Positions 10,720-21,716 of a stretch of DNA of 64,000 nucleotides are shown here, one piece after another. The stretch covers positions 3,891,905 to 3,955,904 of the forward strand of contig CM038704.1 in NCBI GenBank assembly GCA_021613375.1, given 5' to 3'. Within the stretch, counting starts at the first letter, position 1. Every line of letters begins with the position of its first letter. This DNA is from Megaleporinus macrocephalus. Lineage: Eukaryota; Chordata; Actinopteri; Characiformes; Anostomidae. Made by a program: the position numbers and the translations under genes. Under the pieces are notes generated by a model. It did not search any database and was not told the DNA's origin. It worked only from the letters and a program-made list of their open reading frames with translations.

Positions 10720-10870
10720 ATTCATTTAAATGCAGCATTGTGTGAACAATTCCTGAATGGACCAATAGAAAGACTCCAAAATAGCATTGAATAAATTTTT
10801 ACATTAAAAGTAAACATAGTTTTTGGCCTCTCCTGCAAAGTTGCTATTGTTGTTTATTTTTAGGCTGTTT
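10720..10870 (+). repeat. Dispersed repeat family B, copy 2 left part
   Basis: Carries 'gtgtgaacaattcctgaatg', 'gaccaatagaaagactccaa', 'cctctcctgcaaagttgcta', the family B order. Its continuation is displaced by the 16-bp array to 11720. Confidence 0.75.
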
Positions 10871-10899
10871 TTCTATACTAGCCTACATTTTACCACTGC

Positions 10900-11725
10900 C
10901 CATGCAAGTCACTATGCAAGTCAAGTCAATTAATACTTATATCACTTTATACTCAAGTCACTATGCAACTCAAGTCAATTTATACTCAAGTCACTTTATA
11001 CTCAAGTCACTATGCAACTCAAGTCAATTTATACTCAAGTCACTTTATACTCAAGTCACTATGCAAGTCAAGTCAATTTATACTCTAGTCACTTTATACT
11101 CAAGTCACTTTATACTCAAGTCACTATGCAACTCAAGTCAATTTATACTCAAGTCACTTTATACTCAAGTCACTATGCAAGTCAAGTCAATTTATACTGA
11201 AGTCACTTTATACTCAAGTCACTATGCAAGTCAAGTCAATTTATACTCAAGTCACTATGCAAGTCAAGTCAATTTATACTCAAGTCACTTTATACTCAAG
11301 TCACTATGCAAGTCAAGTCAATTTATACTCAAGTCACTTTACACTCAAGTCACTATGCAAGTCAAGTCAATTTATACTCAAGTCACTTTATACTCAAGTC
11401 ACTTTATACTCAAGTCAATTTATACTCAAGTCACTATGCAAGTCAAGTCAATTTATACTCGTCACTTTATACTCAAGTCACTATGCAAGTCAAGTCACTT
11501 TATACTCAAGTCACTTTATACTCAAGTCAATTTATACTCAAGTCACTTTATACTCAAGTCACTACATAAGTCAATTCAATTTATACTCAAGTCACTTTAC
11601 ACTCAAGTCACTATGCAAGTCAAGTCAATTTATACTTAAGTCACTATGCAAGTCAATTCAATTTATACTCAAGTCACTTTATACTGAAGTCACTGCGCAA
11701 GTCACCACTTTACACTCAAGTCAGA
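10900..11725. repeat. 16-bp minisatellite, first array
   Basis: Built from cactttatactcaagt, caatttatactcaagt and cactatgcaagtcaagt in a loose higher-order pattern; about 50 units. The same unit is used at 14228-14540. Long open frames on the plus strand are read-through. Confidence 0.95.
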
Positions 11726-12150
11726 ACTTCTCCAAAATAGCACTGAATAAATTCTGGTTCTATTGACTAACATTAAAAGTAAAGTCAGTTTTGGCCTCTC
11801 CTGTAAAGTTGCCATTTTTTGGAGATACTTGATTTTCTTTGGTATGTGTCGCTATCATTGCCGAGGGACAAACATGTCCATCTCCATTTTTGTCAATTAT
11901 TACTTTTCTACTTCATTTGAGTATTGTGTGAAAAAAAAACTGGATCCATTGACTTACATTCAAAGTAAAGACAGTTATTGCCCTCTTTTAAAAGTTACTA
12001 TTTTTGAGATACTTGTTTTTTTTTGGACAGCAATAATTTATTTTCATGATAAATGGATCATAACTTGGAACATTCTAGTACCACTGACTTACATTAAAAG
12101 TCAAGTCTTTTGAGGCCTTCGCCTGTAAAGTTGCCAATTTGGAGATACTT
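11726..12150 (+). repeat. Dispersed repeat family B, copy 2 right part and a further copy
   Basis: The phrase 'ctccaaaatagcactgaat', 'ttgactaacattaaaagtaa', 'cctctcctgtaaagttgcca' is followed by a second degraded round at 11925-12010 and a third at 12050-12150. The family B tail is therefore itself repeated about three times with a period of 110-150 bp. Confidence 0.7.
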
Positions 12151-12840
12151 TAAAATCAAGATCGAATGATCAGTTTAATTAATAACTTGTAAGATAAGTC
12201 TTACCAGTGAACTGATGTATTTAGAACTCCAAATCGTGATTTAAACATACTTTAAAAACACGAAGAGAGCAACAGCTTCTATCTATAGGCCACTTACTTA
12301 TTGTTACTCATTACTTTATCACTTATTACTTATTATTACTCCTAATATTAACATCGACGCTGTCCAAAGAACAACAAGAATCTCCAAAATTAATTTTACA
12401 GCAGCAGACAAAAATGCTCTTTACTTTCAATATAAGTTAATGGAAAGGTGTTTTACTAAAAGCTGTGTCTGAGCCATTTTATTGGTCCAATTATCTGTTA
12501 TTATCAATTATTCACATGTTATTCACACAATGTGAAGGATGAGTGTAGTGTTCAAATAATGTAGACAAGTAAAAATCTAAAAAAATGAAGATACTTGGTT
12601 TTCATTGGACAGAGAAGATGTATGAAGAACTACAACTGTAAAGAAGAGACAGCACCAAAATTGCATTTTTGTTTAATTAGTATTCGGCCAGTTATCTCTG
12701 AGTTATTTACAGTAAATAAACTGAAGCTGAGACCTTACCCATGCCTGCAGCTTTGAGACCTAACACAACTCGGTTAGTAGACTGGCACTATCAACTCGAG
12801 TCCTACTCACAGGGACAGAGATCAGTGGTGTGATTTTGGA
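12151..12840. repeat. Degraded family B sequence and AT-rich unique DNA
   Basis: Between 12360 and 12640 inverted and direct family B phrases appear (tggtccaatt, gtgttcaaataatgtaga, ttggacagag). The rest shows nothing recognisable. Confidence 0.45.
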
Positions 12841-12845
12841 TACCT

Positions 12846-13508
12846 TTTGTTTCTGTGTAAAGAGTTTGTGTACTGATTGCTTAAAAACAAAAGTTTTATT
12901 TCATTACTTAAAATGTTTAGTATGTTCTACTATTTTGAAAGAATAACTGAGAACGCTAATATTTTTAAGTTGAACAAACTTAAAACATCAGGTTTCAGCT
13001 TGGACCACACCTGTAATTTACTGTGTTTTTATCATTTCAATGTGTAAACTGTATTTAATAATTATTGTAAGATAAACAGTATTCTAACTAGACCAATCAA
13101 AACCAGTCATCATCAATACTGAACCCTTCAAGAGTCAGGATCATCCTAGATGATCCCAGTGATGTAATTGTAAATAAAATCAAACTAAATTTAACTGTTT
13201 GTGTTCTTTTGATGTAGGAAAACATCAGCTTTTTATGGAGGCTATTTTTTCACAACTTAATTCTGATTACAGGAAACTTAATGTTGAGTTGAATTAAATG
13301 GTCAGTAGGGTTGATTTTACAAAATATTTTAAGTAAAAACAATTTAGATTGTATTGTGTTCAACTCAAATGATTACTTCCAGTCTATTTGACATTTAAGT
13401 TGATTTTACTCAAACTATTTGATTTTATCTAGTGTGCATTACTTAAATATGTTAAGGCAATCACTCAAACTCTTTAAGTACAATCAACTTATCCGGGTTT
13501 ACAGGGTA
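12846..13508 (+). mobile_element. TIR transposon family A, copy 1 (internal deletion)
   Basis: Aligns phrase by phrase with the full copies at 60217-61227 and 61547-62558: gtgtaaagagtttgtgtact, aagttgaacaaacttaaaac, gaaaacatcagctttttatg, tacttccagtctatttgaca. It lacks about 300 bp between the gcttggacca phrase (near 13002) and atttactgtgtttttatc, exactly the segment that carries the CCAAT/YY1-like motifs in the full copies. The right end is gggtttacagg near 13508; the left terminus is lost. Confidence 0.85.
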
Positions 13509-14227
13509 AACTGGGAAAGAGATGTGTGTGGTGATCCTAGTGTAGCTTGGCTGAGAACTAGAGTTACAACAAGAGACTAGACACCAGATTTTTGTTAAGA
13601 TGGACACTTATATGATATATCAAGAAAGTCATGAACAACACCACAGGGGAAAGCAACACTTCGCAATAAAGCAACGTTAAAACTTTGGGACAAGTGCCCT
13701 TTCCGATGAGCCCGGGATTCCAACACTGGCTTCCATGGAACCGGAGATACGAACCCCAGGATCCTGCAAATTAGTACCCATCTTTGACGCACCCTAGGTG
13801 GCCTTCCTGAGACACTTGCCTACAGCAGCGCCAGAAAAATTCAGAGCACCATAATTTGGTAAAAATAAGATCAACAAGCTTTAGACTTTACAGGATTATA
13901 CTACTTTAAGCTTCTTCTCTGACAGCACATGAAGTTTCTGGTAGTCTTCATGAAACCTGAGATAATGATGTTCAGTATCTATTCTGTAAAGCTCTGTAAA
14001 TTACATTTAAAATAATAGATCACAGCCAAACTCCACAGGTCAGAAAAGCATGTTATGCCCTTTACAGTGAACCCTGGATTGCTAGCTAGCCTTCACGCAA
14101 TAGGAGGTACAGACCCTTCAGGAGATAGAGGTCCTTTAAATGACCCAACGCATCCCTTCCATCATCTATGACATTATATCAAATGACTCACTCACTCATT
14201 CATCTTCTAAACTTCTAGTATATAAAC
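13509..14227. other. Unique sequence, nothing recognised
   Basis: A 65-codon minus-strand frame (13595-13792) has no recognisable domain. No repeat family was found. Confidence 0.3.
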
Positions 14228-14545
14228 ATAGTGACTTTATACTCAAGTCACTGTGCAAATCAAGTCACTTTATACTCAAGTCGCTACGCAAGTCAAGTCA
14301 CTTTATACTCAAGTCACTTAATACTCAAGTCACTATGCAAATCAAGTCACTTTATACTCAAGTTACTGCGCAAGTCAAGTTATTTTCAACTCAAGTCACT
14401 TTATACTTAAGTCGCTACGCAATTCAAGTCACTTTATACTCAAATCACTATGCAAGTCAAATCACTACATTCAAGTCACTATGCAGGTCAAGTCACTTCA
14501 TACTCAAGTAACTATGCAAGTCAAGACACTTTATACTCATAACTA
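14228..14545. repeat. 16-bp minisatellite, second array
   Basis: Same unit as 10900-11725 (actttatactcaagtcact, actatgcaagtcaagtcac), more diverged, about 19 units. The two arrays are 2.5 kb apart. Confidence 0.93.
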
Positions 14546-14629
14546 TGCAATCTATGTATGTGAGTAATGGTTTCAGTAGGCTTTACTCTTGTTTGTTGGG
14601 GTCTGTATTGTATTTTATTATTTTGTTTA

Positions 14630-14820
14630 CTGTGTTATGTTTAAGCTACTGCTTGCCTAAATTTCCTTTGGGATCAATGAAGTGTCTATCTACCTATCTA
14701 AACCACTTATCCCTCTGGGTCATGGAGGGTGTTGGAGGCTATCCCAGTTCTTATTGGTCAGAAGGCATGAAACACCCTGGACAGACCACCAGTCCATTGC
14801 AGGCAGACAAATAGAAATAT
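14630..14820 (+). mobile_element. LINE 3' terminus plus SINE-tail fragment
   Basis: The phrase cctaaatttcctttgggatc with a short ctatctacctatct run (about 14686-14702) is a typical fish LINE 3' end. It is followed at once by a SINE-tail fragment (aaccacttatccctctggg ... gacagaccaccagtccattg). Confidence 0.6.
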
Positions 14821-15654
14821 ATAATTTACACATGCGCACTTAAAGATATTCATATATATTTTTTTCTGTACACCATTTTTTGATGCCATCACTGACATCA
14901 GCAACCTTAGCAGCTTCAGTTTGTTCCCTCTAAGTGTGTAAGATGATGTGTAAACTTCCTCTGCAGGAAAATGAAGAAATGAAGTGTGTAGTTTGACCTG
15001 GGGGCGTTAAAACAGTTGCGTTTGACGTTGTTTCATTTTCACGCTGGTTTTTAGGCAAAACACACAAGTTTATCTTTAGTATGCAAGTAAAATTCATTAC
15101 ATTTCAGGATTAAATAAATAGTGTGATGCTGTGAATAACAAAGAGTATATGTGAAAAATACTGGCTGAATCTGGATCTCTTCAATCTCTGGATCTCTGGA
15201 TCTCTCCTTTTCCTACAGGCACAAGGTTCAGAATTCCTGCACTCTTCCCTTCACCTTTGTTATTGCTTCAGAGTTTACCTGCCACTGACCACAAACACAT
15301 AAGTGACCACATACTAGTAGCATCCTTCAACATGAAGCACAGTAGGTATCACTGCCTGAGGTACTCATAGAGGAAGCCTCTGCTAAATGCACACTGATAG
15401 TTAGTGTCTATTTGTAGTGGATGAGAGGAATGGTGAGCTGAGGAAGGCTGAGAATCTTACAGAGCAAGAGCTCGTAGTTCAGTTTGACCTACACGGACCA
15501 TCACAAAATAAAAATAATTAATTTGGAAGAATAACATGATATAACACTAATATATAAAACAAATGTCCACACAGTCATTTCAGGATCTCTTATTGTTTAT
15601 TGCTGTAACTAATACAGCCTTCAGCAAGAAATTAACATCATATACAGTCTCTGT
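14821..15654. other. Unique sequence, nothing recognised
   Basis: Contains a short triplication of tctggatctc near 15175-15205. No repeat family or exon was recognised. Confidence 0.3.
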
Positions 15655-16687
15655 GCAGTCTAATGCCGAACAACTGCCCATCCTGTGTGGTCTGATACTG
15701 AACAACTGCCCATCCTGTGTGGTCTGATTCTGAACAACTGCTCATCCTGTGCGGTCTGATTCTGAACAACTGCCCATCCTGTGTGGTCTGATTCTGAACA
15801 ACTGTTCATCCTGTGTGGTCTGATTCTGAACAACTGCTCATCCTGTGCGGTCTGATGTTGAACAACTGCTCATCCTGTGCGGTCTGATGCTGAACAATTG
15901 CCCATCCTGTGCGGTCTAATTCTGAACAACTGCCCATCCTGTGTGGTCTGATGCTGAACAACTGCTCATCCTGTGTGGTCTGATTCTGAACAACTGCTCA
16001 TCCTGTGCGGTCTGATTCTGAACAACTGCCCATCCTGTGTGGTCTGATTCTGAACAACTGTTCATCCTGTGTGGTCTGATTCTGAACAACTGCTCATTCT
16101 GTGCGGTCTGATACTGAACAACTGCCCATCCTGTGCGGTCTGATGCTGAACAGCTGCTCATCCTGTGCGGTCTGATGCTGAACAACTGCTCATCCTGTGT
16201 GGTCTAATGCTGAACAACTGCTCGTCCTGTGTGGTCTGATTCTGAACACTTGCCCATCCTGTGCGGTCTGATACTGAACAACTGCTCATCCTGTGTGGTC
16301 TAATGCTGAACAACTGCTCATCCTGTGCGGTCTGATACTGAACAACTGCCCATCCTGTGCGGTCTGATGCTGAACAACTGCTCATCCTGTGTGGTCTAAT
16401 GCTGAACAACTGCTCGTCCTGTGTGGTCTGATTCTGAACACTTGCCCATCCTGTGCGGTCTGATACTGAACAACTGCCCATCCTGTGCGGTCTGATGCTG
16501 AACAACTGCTCATCCTGTGTGGTCTAATGCTGAACAACTGCTCATCCTGTGCGGTCTGATACTGAACAACTGCCCATCCTGTGCGGTCTGATGCTGAACA
16601 ACTGCTCATCCTGTGTGGTCTAATGCTGAACAACTGCTCGTCCTGTGTGGTCTGATTCTGAACACTTGCCCATCCTGTGCGGTCTGA
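15655..16687. repeat. 32-bp minisatellite with higher-order structure, about 32 copies
   Basis: Unit tcctgtgcggtctgatactg plus aacaactgccca, period 32 bp. A marker pair of units (ctcgtcctgtgtgg, then gaacacttgcccat) recurs starting near 16199, 16391 and 16615, spacings of 192 and 224 bp (6 and 7 units). Blocks of several units were therefore duplicated recently. The minus-strand false frames read SIRPHRM...SASDRTGWA. Confidence 0.97.
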
Positions 16688-16715
16688 TCTTATCAGTTTA
16701 TCTCTCTCTTGTATT

Positions 16716-16815
16716 CCTCCACACTTTCTCTTGTTCAATGAGAGAAGTGGGATCTTGGTTGTCCAGCCAGGACTTTAAATCTGGGCTCACACACATATGA
16801 GATATCCAGAACATT
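16716..16815 (-). repeat. Dispersed segment shared with 6741-6835
   Basis: Reverse complement of the segment at 6741-6835 (cacttctctcattgaacaag, tcctggctggacaacca, tcatatgtgtgtgag). Confidence 0.7.
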
Positions 16816-16826
16816 CTGTGTGGAGT

Positions 16827-16860
16827 GTGTATGGATGGATGGATGGATGGATGGATGGAG
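16827..16860. repeat. (GGAT)n microsatellite
   Basis: Short run of tggatggatggatgg following tgtgtggagtgtgtatgg, which is itself a SINE-body phrase. Confidence 0.85.
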
Positions 16861-17180
16861 CGAGCCACGGTCTTGGAACATATGAGAGATGTTGGTTTGG
16901 AGCTGCCTGTGAATAAACATCTCTGTTTTGGTCCGTTCCTGCTTGAAAAGTTCTTTTTCGACGTCGACTTTTCTTTTTTTAGAGCACGCCGTCTGACTCG
17001 CTTTATTCTCCGACTGCTGCTTCTCGCCTGTGTGGGTGCCACGCTCCCGAATCTGCACAGATCTGATTGGCTGAGGAGCGCGTTTGGTGATTTTACTATG
17101 CACGTGATTGGTCTCAAGGCCTGTATACTGTAAGGACAAGAGAAGATCTGCCACTTAAAATATATCAATAGATTATCAAT
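16861..17180 (-). other. Unrecognised minus-strand frame with promoter-like CCAAT/E-box cluster
   Basis: Two CCAAT boxes in minus orientation (attgg at 17066-17070 and 17107-17111, the second next to the E-box cacgtg at 17101-17106) lie upstream of a minus-strand open frame ending near 16735. That frame includes a basic run CSKKRKVDVEKE that looks like a nuclear-localisation signal. No homologue was recognised, and the frame runs into the GGAT microsatellite (PSIHPSIH). It is more likely chance than a gene. Confidence 0.2.
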
Positions 17181-17399
17181 AGATTATCAAATTGGGTCTG
17201 TATTAGACAACGTCTGGGTCCGGACCGCAATCCACTTATTACTGACCTCTGGTATATACAGCTCTGTGTACTGGACTCTCCTTATTCTGGTATGTACAGT
17301 GTACGTACAGTTTTCCATTGTATGGCACCTTTAAAGAATTGAAATGTTCCACCTTCGATTAGCAATAAACAAGCTCTACTGCAATGCAGAGACATGTCT
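17181..17399. other. Unique sequence, nothing recognised
   Basis: AT-rich, no motif of note. Confidence 0.25.
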
Positions 17400-18260
17400 G
17401 ACCATTTTATGACTTAATCTAGTTACTCCAGTGCCCCTCCCTCACCAGCCTCCAATAAAGCTCCCATCGGCTCACAGGGGCTAATATTGGAGCGCTGAAG
17501 TGAAATCAGCCACTCTGTTTAAGGGAATCGGTTAGACATATTTCAGACACAATTGCACAGTGAAATTATACCCCAGCCAAATGTTCCTGCAAGCCAGAGC
17601 AGCTGGAATTGAGACCGCACGAAGGCAAGTTTCTCAACCTTCTAAATGCACAGGGGTGCGGGGAGCTATGCTCTAAGCCTCGAACAGATGGGATGAATAT
17701 AGGCTGCTGCTTAATGCGTGCATGGAGTAACTGGAACATGAGTGAGAGGAGCTCTTTACGATTACGCTTCAGGAGTTAACCAGGCTCCCATTTACAGTTA
17801 GCTGGATTTGTATGAGCTGAGCACGGCATATTGAGTATGATATGAGTCCTCTTTTAAGGCGGCTAGCTTATTTGCCAGCTTATTATTCCATATAGCATCA
17901 CGCCGGAGCGAACCGTGACCCTTAAGCCTCTACAATTTTCATAAACTCTCGCGATTTGATACTTTTCCTTGCGCACGAAGGGCAATACCTTCAGCTGAGG
18001 GGGTGGTTTTGACAGTTTGGGGGCGGGACATGGGCCAAACGCTATTGGCCGATGGCACCTGCAATGATGTCCTCCTCTGTAGCTAGGTAGTGCTAGCTTC
18101 GGCTTCCATCGTGACTCAGCCAACTAGCTAGCGGTGATAGCCTAGTGCTAGCTAGCTGCTTCTCCAGCTAGCGTCGACACAGTGGGCGGAAATGATCATA
18201 CAGTTAAGCCATGCCCACTTAGAGGGAAGATATGATTGGTCAGTTTTACTGTCATTTGAA
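17400..18260. other. Unique block, possible conserved non-coding element or weak promoter
   Basis: Unique sequence. At 18020-18060 a GC box (gggggcggga) and a perfect CCAAT box in minus orientation (gctattggcc) are close together. Around 18120-18170 gctagct runs occur. At 18182-18223 the inverted pair agtgggc ... gcccact encloses about 26 bp. The minus-strand frame 17863-18123 starts only at a TTG and has no domain. Confidence 0.3.
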
Positions 18261-19095
18261 ATTGGTATCGCTGAATTATAACTGCCTGGCCCCCTCTGTA
18301 CATGAACAGCGGGACCACCAATCACCAACATTCTGTAGATACATCACAGTCCTTATAGGGGGAGACACAGACTCACAGGCTTCCACTTAACCCCTCACGC
18401 TCCAACACAGATTGAATAGACACGTTTGAATAATTTATTTGTCTATATTTTTATAATTGTTTAGATGTTGGTTGTCAAACTGTAAGTAGATAAAACAATA
18501 TATATATATGTGAGTGTGTGTTAAGGATATTTTAGGCCCGTTGAGGGCCATGACAGTTCCCCACTGGCATCACGTGAGTTAGAACCCCGAAGAAAAACAT
18601 GTATATTGTCGCTGGCCAATAAAAAACAAGCAACTCCAAAATAGCAACTTTACAAGATAGGCCAAAAAGCAACCTGGCTCAAAAGTGACTTGACTGAGAT
18701 TTTATTAATAAATTAATGAATTAATTTCATCATTCAAGCTTCCATTTACTCCTTAATTTACTTGTTTTTGATCATCATAAATCCTAATTTCAGTTTTATT
18801 GTTTTTACTTATTTAAGAAACCTGATTTTTGTATCACTGCCAGTACAACATGGATCAGAATGAACCCTTATGTGTTCATTGTGGAGTTTGATAGGATCTG
18901 TTGAAGTTTGTAATCATTTGCAGTCGGGAAGAATTAAAATAATGATTTTAAGATCAAAAACAAGATTTTTAATGAACACTTGGAACATCAAGTAATGAAA
19001 TAAACTAATTTTAATAGATTTACCAAAGAGACACTCAGCAGTACATACAGTAACATAGGGTTTGCTTAGCCTGTGCATCAATGGGTTAACTTTCA
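18261..19095. other. Mostly unique AT-rich sequence with a family B scrap
   Basis: At 18620-18680 'caactccaaaatagcaactt' with 'tacaagataggccaaaaagc' recalls family B in inverted form. A short TA run lies at 18500-18511. Nothing else was recognised. Confidence 0.35.
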
Positions 19096-19480
19096 ATGTT
19101 CAATGGAACCAGAAAAAATTCCAGGCTATTTTGTAGCATTTCAATTAATTCATTCATCAGGATTTTTTTATGCAATGTAAACAGCAGCTGCTGTGTTCAA
19201 ATAATGTAGAAATAAAAAAACAAAACAAAAATGGAGATATATTTTTTTTGGACAGCAACGATATGCATTTTTTGTTGATATTTATATTTCTACGCCATTT
19301 GAACAAGACAGCTGCCGTTTACATTGTGTGAATGGACCAATAGGACTGCTCCAAAATAGCTTTGAAAAATGTCTGGTTCCATTGACTTACATTAAAAGTA
19401 AAGAAGGTTTTTGGTCTCTCCTGTAAAGTTGCTATTTTGGAGATTTTATTTCTTTGGACGGCAATGACAATAGAATATAT
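19096..19480 (+). repeat. Dispersed repeat family B, copy 3 (longest)
   Basis: Ordered phrases: gttcaatggaaccagaaaaa, gtgttcaaataatgtagaaa, ttttttggacagcaacgata, gaatggaccaataggactgc, ctccaaaatagctttg, tctctcctgtaaagttgcta, tctttggacggcaatgac. The left part is a near inverted version of the right part (tggaaccag / ctggttcca), suggesting a foldback structure. Confidence 0.75.
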
Positions 19481-19564
19481 CTTTCAGATTACTTACATAA
19501 TTTATTCTCATCAACTTTGTTAGACAAATGTTGGACCTGTAAGGATTCAATGACATTAGCACTT

Positions 19565-19765
19565 ATTCACTCAAATAATACCTGCTCTGTGGTGGTCATG
19601 TGGGGGTCCTGAGCATTGAAACACAGAGTAACAAAGTATACAGAGAATCAGTCTATAAGTGTAGAACTACAAAGTGCTCCTACATGGTAAGTTTAGCTGA
19701 TAAACTAGGCAGATACTGTAGAAACAAGGTGTTGGTTTTAATGTTTTAGTGTTGTTGTAACATTC
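19565..19765 (+). mobile_element. Foldback transposon family C, right-end fragment
   Basis: Matches the half-unit seen at 23100-23250 and 57000-57215: acctgctctgtggtggtc, gtgggggtcctgagcattga, aagtatacagagaatcag, ending in ggtggttttaatg-type sequence (ttggttttaatgttttag). Confidence 0.75.
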
Positions 19766-19819
19766 CAGTATTCAGGTAAGCAATGTTTGAAGGACTTTGT
19801 TTCTTACAGGTGAGCCACG

Positions 19820-20110
19820 AGGGCTTGAAAGTGCATTCAGATTAGAGCTTTAGATTTTTCAACGGTGGCCAGTCTTCACCACACTGCAAGATAGAGGTCA
19901 TTTATCGGACTAATCCCCGCGTTGTGCGGATTAGGGCTTCATCCTGCGTTAACACTTCTCTCTGTGTCGCTGTGAAACCCACCCAACGTCCACAAGAATC
20001 TGCACTCCACTTTTATAAAGTCTGACCTTGACAGCCATTTAGCTGGTTAAAGCCCCAGGCGGGAATTGCAGCAAGTGGCGGCTTTTTGTGGTTGGGCGAC
20101 AACAGAAGCT
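19820..20110. other. Unique block with paired K50-homeodomain motifs
   Basis: taatcc at 19911-19916 and its complement ggatta at 19928-19933 form an inverted pair 11 bp apart. TAATCC is the OTX/PITX/CRX-type core. The surrounding 250 bp is unique with balanced composition. Candidate enhancer; unproven. Confidence 0.35.
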
Positions 20111-20516
20111 TTCAACAATAACACCGATACAAGACCTCATAAACACACAATAAAAAAAAAACGGTCCTCAGTTATCACAGCTCAGACAGGTTTGGGTACA
20201 AGAGGGCCAATGGAAACTGCCAAAGCAAGCAGAGCCACATTCTGCCAAAGAAAACTTGGTTTCTGTTGAAGAACATGTACCTTTTCAGAGCTCTGCATGA
20301 GTGCAAATGTGCTAGAATGCAAAAGAAGAACACTGGATTGCTCTGGTGGGCTTTGGAGAGAGAGGGGCAACAGAAAAACACAATCAGCATACAGGGATTT
20401 ACTCTTAACTCACCCACAGAGTGTACTGATGTTGTGCTGTTATTTTTATCTACTGCTGCTTTACTTTATTTATGCTCTCTAGACTGATAGCTGTTGTCAC
20501 CTAATAATAATCTAAT

Positions 20517-21716
20517 ATTCATTGCCAACAGTACTTACTCACCCATGCAAATCAATGAATTCAGGTGTTCCAATCACTTAAAAAAAGCTCCTAGTCCTGC
20601 AGACTGCTTCTACACACATTAGTAAAGAGTGGGTCGCTCTCAGGAGCTCAGTGAACTCCAGCGTGGTACCGTGATAGGACGCCACCTGTGCAACAAGTCC
20701 AGTGGTGAAATTTCCTCACTACTAAATATTCCACAATGGACTGTCAGTGGTGTTCTAACAAAGTAGAAGTGATTGGGAATGACAGCAACTCAGACACCAA
20801 GTGGTAGAACACATACAATGACATGCTGAGGAGCATAGTGCACAGAGGTCACCAACTTTCTACAGAGTCCATCACTACAGACCTCCAAACTTCATGTGGT
20901 CTTCAGATCAGCTCAATAACAGAGTGTAGAGAGCTTCATGGAATGGGTCTCCATGGCCGAGCAGCTGCATCCAAGACTTACATCACCAAGAACAATGTGA
21001 AGCGTCAGATGCAGTGGAGTAAAGCACACCGCCACTGGACTCTAGAGCAGTGGAGACGAGTTCTCTGGAGTGACCAATCACGCTTCTCTGTCTGGCATTC
21101 CATGGACGAGTCTGGGTTTGGCGATTGCCAGGAGAACAGCACTAGACTGACGGCATTGTGTTGAGTGTAATGTTTGGTAGACGGGGGATTATGGTGTGGG
21201 GTTGTTTTTCAGAAGGTGGGCTCGGACCTTTTATTCCAATAAAGGGAACTCCTAATGCTTCAGCAGACCAAAAGATTCTGGACTCCCGACTTTGCGGGGA
21301 CAGTTTAGGGACGGCCTCTACCTGTTCCAACATAACTGCCCACCAGTGCACAAAGCAGTTCCATAAAGACGTGGAGGAGCGAGTTTGGTGTGTAAGAACT
21401 CGACTGGCCTGCACAGAGTCCTGACCTCAACCTGATAGAACACCTTTGGGATGAACTAGAGCGGAGACTGTGAGCCAGACCTTCTCATCCAACGTCAGTG
21501 TCTGACCTCACTAATGAGCTTCTGGAAGACCTGTCAGTCAAACAATCCCATAAACACTCTCCTAAACCGTGTGGAGAGCCTTCCCAGAAGAGCTGAAGCT
21601 GTTATAGCTGCAAAGGTTGGGCCGTCATCATATTAAACCCTATGATTAAGAATGGAACGTCACTCAAGTTCATGAACGTGTGAAGACAGACGAGTGAACA
21701 CTTTTATTGCCATTTC
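20517..21716 (+). mobile_element. Degenerate near-full-length Tc1-like transposon
   Basis: The 5' arm near 20517 (cattgccaacagtacttact) and the 3' arm ending near 21716 (gagtgaacacttttattgcc) are an imperfect inverted pair. The order 5' UTR, transposase, 3' UTR is that of a common teleost Tc1-like family, and the length of about 1.2 kb is slightly short of a full element. Many small indels and at least one internal stop show it is dead. Confidence 0.88.
20630..21635 (+). pseudogene. Tc1-like transposase, frameshifted, catalytic Asp replaced
   Basis: The N-terminal part begins near the phrase RSQELSEL (gctctcaggagctcagtgaa) and is broken. Helix-turn-helix-region pieces continue at 20823-21120. 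The first catalytic region reads WSDQSRFSVW (aspartate at 21072-21074; the family usually has Asp-Glu). The second catalytic region reads FQHNCPPVH, with asparagine (21334-21336) where the family has aspartate. The third region SPDLNLIEHLWDE lies near 21420-21460 with its glutamate intact. A stop follows the ERRL phrase. The loss of the second Asp would kill catalysis even without the frameshifts. Confidence 0.88.

Noticed and set aside
10902..11766. Frames of up to 245 codons
   Set aside because: Read-through of the 16-bp array (YSSHFILKSL-type repeats).
15655..16687. CRISPR-like regular repeat of 32 bp
   Set aside because: There are no spacers between repeats, the context is eukaryotic, and it is a head-to-tail minisatellite.
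17863..18123. A minus-strand gene behind the GC box and CCAAT at 18020-18060
   Set aside because: The frame begins at a TTG, has no domain, and ends in unique sequence with no exon signal.
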